Shown piece by piece: positions 55,409 to 64,000 of a stretch of DNA of 64,000 nt. The stretch comes from CAMLIZ01 sp036231905 (GTDB lineage Bacteria > Pseudomonadota > Gammaproteobacteria > Burkholderiales > Burkholderiaceae_C), in assembly GCF_036231905.1 (NCBI RefSeq), contig NZ_JAZARE010000002.1, positions 62,001 to 126,000 on the forward strand, given 5' to 3'. A program made the position numbers and the translations under genes. The notes under the pieces were generated by a model. That model saw only the letters and a program-made list of their open reading frames with translations, was not told the origin of the DNA and ran no database searches. Numbering within the stretch: the stretch's first letter is position 1; each line of letters starts with the position of its first letter.

Positions 55409-57229
55409 TCACCGCGCCCGGCGCACGGCCGATCCGCGCTGCGCCAGCTGACGCTGCTCGCCGGCAATCCACTCGTCGATGCGCGCTTCCAGCAGCGTCA
55501 AGGGCAGCGGCCCGTCGTCCAGCAGCGCGTTGTGGAAACGCCGGATGTCGAAGCGCTCGCCCAACACGGCCTCAGCCTTGCGGCGCAAGGCCTTGATCTT
55601 CAGTTCGCCGATCTTGTAGCCCAGCGCCTGGCCGGGAGTGACGACGTAGCGGTCCACCTCAGCCACGGCCAAGCCCTCGCTGATGCCGGCGGTGTCCACC
55701 AGATAGCGCACCGCCTGCGCACGGCTCCAGCCAAAAGCGTGCAAGCCGGTGTCCACCACCAGCCGGGCGGCACGCAGCATTTCCCAGGTCAGCGCGCCGA
55801 AGCGCGCATACGGGTCCTTGTAGAGCCCCAGCTCTGGCCCCAGGCTTTCGGCATACAGCGCCCAGCCTTCGCCATAGGCCACGTACCAGCCGGAGCGGCG
55901 GAATGCCGGCAGGCCCTTGATCTCCAGCGCGCGGGCGCTTTGCAGGTGGTGGCCCGGCACCGCCTCGTGCAGCAGCGTGTTCTCCATGTCGTAGCTCGGC
56001 CGCGTGTCCAGGCTCAGCACGTTGGCCTCGAAGAAGCCGGCCCGGCTGCCGTCCAGCGCCCCTGAGCTGTAGTGCTCGGCCGCGTCACCTTCGTAAGCCT
56101 CCATCGCACGGATGCCGTAGGGCTGGCGCGGCAGCTCGGCAAACAGCTTGGGCAGCTCCGCATCGACGCGCTTGGCGATGTCGCGGTAGGCTTTGAGCAT
56201 CTCGGCCGGATCGGTGAAGTAAAAGCGCTTGTCGCGCTTGGTGCTCTGCATGAACTCGGAGCGCGTGCCCTGGAAGCCGATCTGCGCGATCAGCTTGTCC
56301 ATCCGGGCGCCGATGCGCACCACCTCGTCCAGGCCGATCTGGTGCACCTGCTGCGGTGTGAGCTCGGTGGTGGTGTTGTCACGCACCGCCAGCGCGTAAT
56401 AGGCCGGGCCGCCCGGCAGGCTGGAGGCGGCCAGCGACGGGCGGCACGCCGGGATGTACTCCTGCTCCAGGAAGCGGCGCATCGCAGCGAACGCCGGTTG
56501 CACCTGCTCGCTGAGCACCTGGCGAGCCGCCGCGGCCAGCCGCTCCTGCTCGGGCGCCGGCATGTTCACGGGGAAGGACTTGAAGGGCGCGAACAGCGGA
56601 TTGGCGCCCACGTCGGCCGCCACATAGGCGCTGAACTGCCCTGGCACGCCACCCATCACCTCGGCCGGTGGCAGCCAACCCGAGCGCATGCCCTGGCGCA
56701 TCAGTGCCGTCATCTGCGCCAGCGCGCGCGGCATCGCCGCCAGTCGCTGCAGGTAGTGCTCGTAGTCGCGCGTGCGGCGAAACGGGCTGGCCTTGGCGAG
56801 TGCGGCAAATTCATGTTGCGGCCCGCTGTCGGGGCCCACCACCAGCCAGCCGTCGCGGCCGCTGAAGGGCAGGCTGCCGTACAGCGCGTCCACCGCCTGG
56901 GTGCTGCGCAGCTGCTCGACCATGAGCTGGCGTGAGATGCGGTCCTGCGTGTTCAGCCGGCGGCCGTCCACCGCCAGCAGCTCGCGCAGCAGGGCCCGGC
57001 CATGCGCCTTTTCCGCCGCCACGGCGGCCGGGCTGCGGTCGTCCAGCCGGTCGTTGAAGCCCTCCACGCCCACGAAGGTGGCCGATTCCGGCGACACCTG
57101 CAGGCCACGCAGGAACTCGCGTTCGAACAGCGCATGCAGGGCCCGGTTCGGCGGCAGCTCCGCCGCCTGTGCCTGCGCGCACAGGCTCATTCCCAGCGCC
57201 AGTACGGCGCATCCCAGCCAACGGACCAT
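55409..57229 (-). CDS. DUF885-family exported peptidase-like protein, second copy
   Basis: 606 residues, with a signal peptide (about 1-22, ending AQAAE) and the DUF885 helical domain. The zinc motif is H421-E-A-V-P-G-H-H in LLHEAVPGHHLQ, and YGEGWALYAESLG and GQALGYKIGELK align with the protein at 48375-50180. It converges with the hydrolase gene (3 nt apart) and is divergent from acnA. The two copies are clearly paralogous yet well diverged, so an old duplication or separate acquisition is more likely than a recent one. Confidence 0.85.
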   Translation of the reverse strand: MVRWLGCAVLALGMSLCAQAQAAELPPNRALHALFEREFLRGLQVSPESATFVGVEGFNDRLDDRSPAAVAAEKAHGRALLRELLAVDGRRLNTQDRISRQLMVEQLRSTQAVDALYGSLPFSGRDGWLVVGPDSGPQHEFAALAKASPFRRTRDYEHYLQRLAAMPRALAQMTALMRQGMRSGWLPPAEVMGGVPGQFSAYVAADVGANPLFAPFKSFPVNMPAPEQERLAAAARQVLSEQVQPAFAAMRRFLEQEYIPACRPSLAASSLPGGPAYYALAVRDNTTTELTPQQVHQIGLDEVVRIGARMDKLIAQIGFQGTRSEFMQSTKRDKRFYFTDPAEMLKAYRDIAKRVDAELPKLFAELPRQPYGIRAMEAYEGDAAEHYSSGALDGSRAGFFEANVLSLDTRPSYDMENTLLHEAVPGHHLQSARALEIKGLPAFRRSGWYVAYGEGWALYAESLGPELGLYKDPYARFGALTWEMLRAARLVVDTGLHAFGWSRAQAVRYLVDTAGISEGLAVAEVDRYVVTPGQALGYKIGELKIKALRRKAEAVLGERFDIRRFHNALLDDGPLPLTLLEARIDEWIAGEQRQLAQRGSAVRRAR

Positions 57230-57384
57230 TCACCACCTCTTGTCTTGCTTGGGCGGCACGGTAACAAAAACAGCGGCCCACCCGGCGCGGAAACGGCTGC
57301 AGTACCCTTCATTTGCCCCAGGAAGGGGGCCGGACACAATAATTGCCTGCTCCCCCCGAGCAACCATCACCGGAGGTTTCTGCC

Positions 57385-60147
<2,763 letters not shown>

Positions 60148-60162
60148 GCACGTAGGGCAGGC

Positions 60163-60215
60163 CCCGCCATGGCGGGCGACATGGCATCGCGGGCCGGCCG
60201 GCCCGCGAGCGCCAT
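60163..60215. terminator. Two tandem hairpins after acnA
   Basis: A 14-bp perfect palindrome CCCGCCATGGCGGG (60163-60176) is followed by a longer hairpin (60181-60215): a 22-bp perfect palindrome at 60187-60208 flanked by ATGGC/GCCAT arms. No T-run follows, so this is not a standard terminator. It may cause partial termination, a processing barrier or be a protein-binding site between acnA and the oxidoreductase gene. Confidence 0.5.
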
Positions 60216-60230
60216 CAGTAAGGCTCTGGC

Positions 60231-61367
60231 ATGAGGGTTTGCGTCATCGGCGGCGCCGCCGTCGGCTCGGCGGTGGCGCTGTTCCTGATGCGCCTGGGCG
60301 GCTGCGACCTGCAGGTGCAGGTGGTCGAGCGCGACCCCACTTATGCACGCGCGTCGTCGGCGCTGTCGGCGAGCTCCATCCGCCAGCAGTTCTCCAACGC
60401 CATCAATGTCCAGATGTCGCAGTTCGGGCTCGAATGGGTGCGCCGCTTCGACGTGGGCTTTGTGGAGTCCGGCTACCTCTTCCTGGCCACTGTGCCGGGC
60501 GCCCAGGTGCTGCGCGAGAACCATGCGGTACAGCGTGCGCTGCACGCCCCGGTAGCGCTGCTCACGCCCGATGAACTGCGCGAGCGCCTGCCGTGGATCA
60601 ACACCGAGGGCGTGGCGCTGGCCAGCCTCGGCCTGGAAGGCGAAGGCTGGTTCGACGGTTATGCGTTCACGCAGGCGCTCAAGCGCGAAGCCCAGGCGCT
60701 GGGCGCGGTGTATGTGCGGGGTGAAGTGGCCGGCTTGTCGCGCGATGCCGACCGCATCAACGCCGCGCAGCTCGCCGATGGCGAGCGCATCGAGGCCGAC
60801 GTGTTCGTCAACGCCGCCGGGCCCTGGGCGCGCCAAGTGGCCGCGATGGCAGGCATCACGTTGCCGGTGTTCGCGCGCCGGCGCACCGTGTTCAAGCTGA
60901 GCTGCCCGACCGCCCTGCCCCGCACCCCGCTGGTCATCGACACCAGCGGCGTGTGGTTCCGCAGCGAAGGCGATGGTTTCCTCGCCGGCTGGTCACCCGG
61001 CGAACACGATGCCGACCCGGATGACCTGCCGCTGGATGCGGACCTGAACCTGTTCGAGGAGCGCCTCTGGCCGGCCCTGGCCGAGCGCGTGCCGGCGTTC
61101 GAAGCATTGCGGATGCAAAGCGCCTGGGCTGGCTACTACGAGGTGCATCCGCTGGACCACAACGCCATCCTCGGGCGGCATCCGGAGCTCACCAACCTCT
61201 TCTTCGCCAACGGCTTCTCGGGGCACGGGCTGCAGCATGCGCCGGCGGCGGGGCGCGGTGTGGCGGAGCTGATTCTCGAGGGCGGGTATCGGTCGTTGGA
61301 CCTGGCTGCCTTTCGGTTCGAGCGAGTGTTGAGTGCACAGCCGTTTGTCGAACGCAGTGTGATTTGA
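60231..61367 (+). CDS. FAD-dependent oxidoreductase (DAO family)
   Basis: 378 residues. It begins with a dinucleotide-binding strand, MRVCVIGGAAVGSAVALFL, where the usual GxGxxG reads GGAAVGS (7-13), and contains the family's FVNAAGPWARQVAAMAG segment (about 188-204) and a C-terminal FFANGFSGHGLQHAPAAGRGVAELI FAD motif. The family oxidises amino acids, sarcosine or glycerol phosphate; the substrate here is unknown. It lies 83 nt after acnA, separated by strong hairpins. Confidence 0.85.
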   Translation: MRVCVIGGAAVGSAVALFLMRLGGCDLQVQVVERDPTYARASSALSASSIRQQFSNAINVQMSQFGLEWVRRFDVGFVESGYLFLATVPGAQVLRENHAVQRALHAPVALLTPDELRERLPWINTEGVALASLGLEGEGWFDGYAFTQALKREAQALGAVYVRGEVAGLSRDADRINAAQLADGERIEADVFVNAAGPWARQVAAMAGITLPVFARRRTVFKLSCPTALPRTPLVIDTSGVWFRSEGDGFLAGWSPGEHDADPDDLPLDADLNLFEERLWPALAERVPAFEALRMQSAWAGYYEVHPLDHNAILGRHPELTNLFFANGFSGHGLQHAPAAGRGVAELILEGGYRSLDLAAFRFERVLSAQPFVERSVI

Positions 61368-61399
61368 GTTGGATGGCTTTCGCGTGAAGGCAGGAGCGA

Positions 61400-61643
61400 G
61401 ATCGGGTCGGTGGGGCGCTCTGCTGCGCTCAGGTCCCCCGGCGTCGGCCTGCGGCCGCCGCCTCCTCCTTTACTTCGCTCCGCAGAACGCCCCACCGACC
61501 CGATCCACCACCACTGTGGCTCTCGACGGTGGAAGTGGGACAGCGTGTCCTGCCGAGGGCGGCGGGTGACCCCCGTAGCGAAGTAAAGGAGGAGGGGCGG
61601 GCGCAGCCCGCACCGGGGGACATGAGCGAAGCGGGGTCACCCG
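61400..61643 (+). repeat. Compound palindromic repeat, copy B (two modules)
   Basis: This fills most of the 322-nt gap between the oxidoreductase and alkC. Module 1 (61400-61505) has perfect 18-bp outer arms (61400-61417 with 61488-61505) and carries the core on the minus strand, with internal hairpin CGGCC-TGC-GGCCG (61445-61457). Module 2 (61563-61643) has perfect 11-bp arms CGGGTGACCCC / GGGGTCACCCG and the core on the plus strand, with internal hairpin GCGGGC-GCA-GCCCGC (61597-61611). The same element, inverted, is at 51884-52067. No transposase is attached. Confidence 0.88.
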
Positions 61644-61689
61644 TCGGCCTCGGCACGCACGATACGTCGCAGTAGACAAGCAACGCCAC

Positions 61690-62816
61690 ATGGAACCGTT
61701 CAAGAACCTCATCAGTCCCGCCCTGGTGCAGTCCATGGGCATCCACCTGCAACGTGTCTGGCCGGCTTTCGACCGCGTCCGCTTTGAGGCCCTTGCTCTG
61801 CACGACCTGCAGGCCTTGGAACTCAAGGCCCGCGCGCATCGGGTGTGCGATGCGCTGGAGGCGACCTTGCCTCAAAGTTTTGACGAAGCGGCCGAAGTGC
61901 TGGTCGCCGCTCTCGGCCCTGCCGGGGTGGGAGACGACCTGGCGAGCCTGCGCACCAGCGACGCCGGTCTGGCGGGTTGGGCGGTGTGGCCGATGACGGA
62001 GTACGTGGCGCGTCATGGCCATGGCGACGTGCCGCTGGCGTTGCAGACACTGCATGCGATGACGCAGCGATTCTCCGCCGAATGGGCGGTGCGGCCGTTC
62101 ATCCTGCGCCATCCGGATCTGAGCTTCGACACGCTGCAGCGCTGGACCCGCGATCCGAGCGCGCATGTGCGCCGCCTGGTGAGCGAAGGCAGCCGGCCGC
62201 GCCTGCCGTGGGGCATGGTGCTCAAGCCGCTGATTGCCGACCCTTCGCCCACTCTGCCCTTGCTGCGGGCGCTGCAGGACGATGCCAGCGAGTATGTTCG
62301 CCGCAGCGTCGCCAATCATCTCAACGACATCGCGAAGGACCATCCCGAGCTCGTGGTGCACTGGCTGCGGAGCACTTGCCCGATGCCTCTGCGCAGCGAC
62401 AGGCGCTGCTGCGCCACGCCAGCCGCACGTTGGTGAAACAGGGGCATGCCGGCGTGTTGCAGGCTTGGGGCCTGGGTGCACCCTTGCGAGGGAAGGCCAG
62501 CGTGGAGATCAGCCCCGCCGCGGTGGCGGTGGGCGGCGCGCTGCAGATCGACGTGATGTTGAAGTCCAGCCAGCGTGCGTCGCAGAACCTGGTGATCGAC
62601 TACGCCGTGCACCACGTCAAGGCCAATGGCAGCACCAGCCCCAAGGTGTTCAAGGGCTGGCGCCTTGAGCTGGCGCCGGGTGAGACTCGGCGCTTGAGCA
62701 AGCGGCATTCGTTCAAGCTGATCACCACCCGGCGCTACCACGCCGGCCGACACCGCATCGAGCTGCTGGTGAACGGCCAGACGATGGCTGCGGCGGAGTT
62801 CGATCTGTTGGTCTAG
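61690..62816 (+). pseudogene. alkC: AlkC-type DNA glycosylase gene split by a frameshift
   Basis: DNA alkylation repair protein of the AlkC/AlkD HEAT-like superfamily that excises 3-methyladenine-type lesions. Reading from 61690 gives MEPFKNLISPALVQ, LELKARAHRV, RRLVSEGSRPRLPWG and YVRRSVANHLNDIAKDHPE in one frame, which stops at 62436 after unrelated residues. From about 62370 the homologous continuation (EHLPDASAQRQALLRHASRTLVKQGHAG, then the C-terminal Ig-like domain with IDYAVHHVKANGSTSPKVFKGW) is in the -1 frame to 62816. Losing one G from a GGG run near 62368-62370 explains it. Without it the protein would be about 375 residues and normal. It may be a real mutation or a sequence error. 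Confidence 0.82.
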
Positions 62817-63173
62817 CTAGCCCAAGCGTGCCGACCAGTCGTCGGGCTGGAAGCCCACCGTCACCTGGCCGTTGGCCCATTCGACCACCGGGCGCTTGAT
62901 CACGCTCGGTTGCTGCAGCATCAGCGCGCGGGCGCTGGCGGCATCGTGAACGCCGTCCTTGGTGGCGTCATCCAGCTTGCGCCAGGTGGTGCCTTGGCGA
63001 TTGACCAGCGGCTCCCATCCCAGCGCCTGCAGCCAGGCGTCCAGGCGCGGCTCGGGAACGCCAGCCTTCTTGTAGTCGTGGAAGGTGACGGCGATGCCGT
63101 GGTCGGCCAGCCAGGCGCGGGCGCGTTTGACGGTGTCGCAGTTGGGGATTCCGTAGAGCGTGATGGCGGTCAT
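62817..63173 (-). CDS. ArsC/Spx-like reductase family protein
   Basis: 118 residues of the ArsC/Spx/YffB thioredoxin-like family: LYGIPNCDTVKRARAWL with a single Cys12, then TTWRKLDD and SVIKRPVVEW typical of YffB. True arsenate reductases have extra arginines that I cannot place with certainty, so a YffB-type protein of unknown role is preferred. ATG 63173 gives family length; the frame is open further only through the next gene. It overlaps the lipoprotein gene's stop by 4 nt and meets the alkC stop end-to-end with no gap. Confidence 0.85.
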   Translation of the reverse strand: MTAITLYGIPNCDTVKRARAWLADHGIAVTFHDYKKAGVPEPRLDAWLQALGWEPLVNRQGTTWRKLDDATKDGVHDAASARALMLQQPSVIKRPVVEWANGQVTVGFQPDDWSARLG

Positions 63174-63670
63174 TCGCGCGATCTGTCCTTGTCGTTCACG
63201 TCGCAACGTGGGTCGATGCCATAGGCGCTGCTCGTGACCGTCTGCTGATCGTTCACGGACACCTGGAACCACTGGCACAGGCCCATCAGGGTTTCATAAC
63301 GGTACGACCACACCTGCCCGCCCTGCCAGTCGCCGGAACGGCGCTCGGAGGGCCGGCCGAGCTGGCGCAGCAGTTCCTCGCCGCTCTCGCCGGCGCGCAC
63401 CTGGTTGAAGTTGGCCTCGGTGAGCACCTGCTGCCACTGCAGCACGCGGCCCTGCGCATCCAGGTCGACCATATAGGTGTGCCTGCCATAAGGGCCACGT
63501 GCGAACTCCAGACGCGTACCGCCGTCGGGCAATGCATAACGGCCTGTCGGTGAGCCCAGTTCACGGGTCACGTCGGCCATCGATGCGCCGGCGCTAAGGT
63601 GGCTTGGCGCATAAGGCGCGCACGCGGCCAGGGCAGCGAGCGGCAGCGCGATGCAGGACAACAGCTTCAT
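63170..63670 (-). CDS. Small lipoprotein of unknown function
   Basis: 166 residues. The signal sequence MKLLSCIALPLAALAAC gives lipobox Cys17. The mature part is short and soluble, with the pattern ELGSPTGRYALPDGGTRLEFARGPYGRHTYMVDLD and LLRQLGRPSERR, which resembles SmpA/OmlA-like BamE-type outer-membrane lipoprotein folds (repeated 'G-x-P' turns), but I cannot name it with confidence. AGGAGGCGAAG precedes ATG 63670. It is first in a two-gene operon with the ArsC-like gene. Confidence 0.75.
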   Translation of the reverse strand: MKLLSCIALPLAALAACAPYAPSHLSAGASMADVTRELGSPTGRYALPDGGTRLEFARGPYGRHTYMVDLDAQGRVLQWQQVLTEANFNQVRAGESGEELLRQLGRPSERRSGDWQGGQVWSYRYETLMGLCQWFQVSVNDQQTVTSSAYGIDPRCDVNDKDRSRE

Positions 63671-63741
63671 CTTCGCCTCCTGCCGCCCCCACCCACACGG
63701 GCAGCACAATGCATCCATTATTGCGACCCCGCGGAGCCCCG

Positions 63742-64000
63742 ATGAACGACTGGGACGATGACAGCCACGACCTGCGCAGCCTGGCCGGCCTGCGGGCCCT
63801 GTACAGCGAGCCGGCAGAAACAGCCACCGCCAAGGTCGCCGACCACGTGCATCCGCTGTACCGGCCGTTCATCGAAGCGTCGCCCTTTGCCGTGCTGGCC
63901 ACGCTGGGGCCCCACGGCCTGGACACATCACCACGCGGCGACGCACCGGGTTTCGTGACGATCGCTGATGACAAGACGCTGCTGCTGCCCGACCGGCGGG
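63742..64000 (+). CDS. PPOX-class flavoprotein, N-terminal part (runs off the window)
   Basis: The reading frame from ATG 63742 (after a GCGGAG site) is open for 86 codons to the end of the window. Residues from about 30 on, DHVHPLYRPFIEASPFAVLATLGPHGLDTSPRGDAPGFV, match the FMN-binding split barrel of pyridoxamine 5'-phosphate oxidase-like proteins, in which DTSPRGD is a common cofactor-binding motif. Probably a general flavin-dependent reductase. The rest lies outside the window. Confidence 0.8.
   Translation, partial: MNDWDDDSHDLRSLAGLRALYSEPAETATAKVADHVHPLYRPFIEASPFAVLATLGPHGLDTSPRGDAPGFVTIADDKTLLLPDRR

Noticed and set aside
61574..61680. The 17-codon ATG frame in repeat module 2 as a real peptide gene
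   Set aside because: The ATG follows GGGGGAC with only two bases of spacing, the peptide (MSEAGSPVG...) runs out of the repeat into unique sequence, and copy A does not preserve the reading frame end.

Overview
The window is high-GC chromosomal DNA, roughly two thirds G+C by eye, with dense operons and no phage, transposase, CRISPR, rRNA or tRNA that I could see. Gene order and protein types point to a betaproteobacterium of the order Burkholderiales, probably near the Rubrivivax/Leptothrix/Ideonella group. That placement is inferred from layout and protein style, not from a search.

Region 1 (16-19650, all minus strand) is one long housekeeping block read as lysR-leuC-leuD-leuB-asd-fimV-truA-trpF-trpB-trpA-accD-folC-dedD-cvpA-purF-metZ-gltX. 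It joins leucine, aspartate-family, tryptophan, methionine, folate, purine and fatty-acid precursor synthesis with a pole/cell-envelope protein (FimV), tRNA pseudouridylation and glutamyl-tRNA charging. Many junctions overlap by 1, 4 or 8 nt, which suggests translational coupling. Region 2 (19882-21368) is a small GbsR/MarR regulator, DCC-family protein and membrane protein group with two matching 18-bp operators. Region 3 (21412-28642) is a propionyl-CoA to succinyl-CoA operon (scpA, meaB, pccB, pccA, epimerase-like VOC protein), with a divergent FCD-type GntR regulator at 28713.

Region 4 (29452-42510) is the TCA-cycle block: gltA, sdhE, sdhB, sdhA, sdhD and sdhC under a UTRA-type GntR regulator, then divergent mdh, tam (trans-aconitate methyltransferase), a CitE-like lyase, a GNAT protein, an Ala-rich exported protein and acnB. 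A perfect 18-bp palindrome at the regulator/mdh divergon recurs almost exactly upstream of acnB, which defines a likely TCA operator. acnA lies further on at 57385.

Region 5 (42598-57229) separates acnB from acnA and is accessory in character: AraC regulator, tandem retropepsin-PDZ protein, GGDEF-EAL protein, an internally duplicated small protein, two DUF885 exported peptidase-like proteins, a lipoprotein thioredoxin, flavin reductase, YdeI-like protein, XRE-cupin regulator, GNAT, O-methyltransferase and a haloacetate dehalogenase-like hydrolase. Region 6 (57385-64000) holds acnA, a FAD oxidoreductase, an alkC gene broken by a one-base frameshift, an ArsC/Spx-like protein, a small lipoprotein and the start of a PPOX-class flavoprotein.

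The most unusual non-coding signal is a compound palindromic element present at 61400-61643 and, inverted and shortened, at 51884-52067. Its three modules keep a core sequence but vary both the outer arms and a small internal hairpin while preserving base pairing. Other points of interest are the two regulator/operator pairs and several regulator genes that look leaderless.
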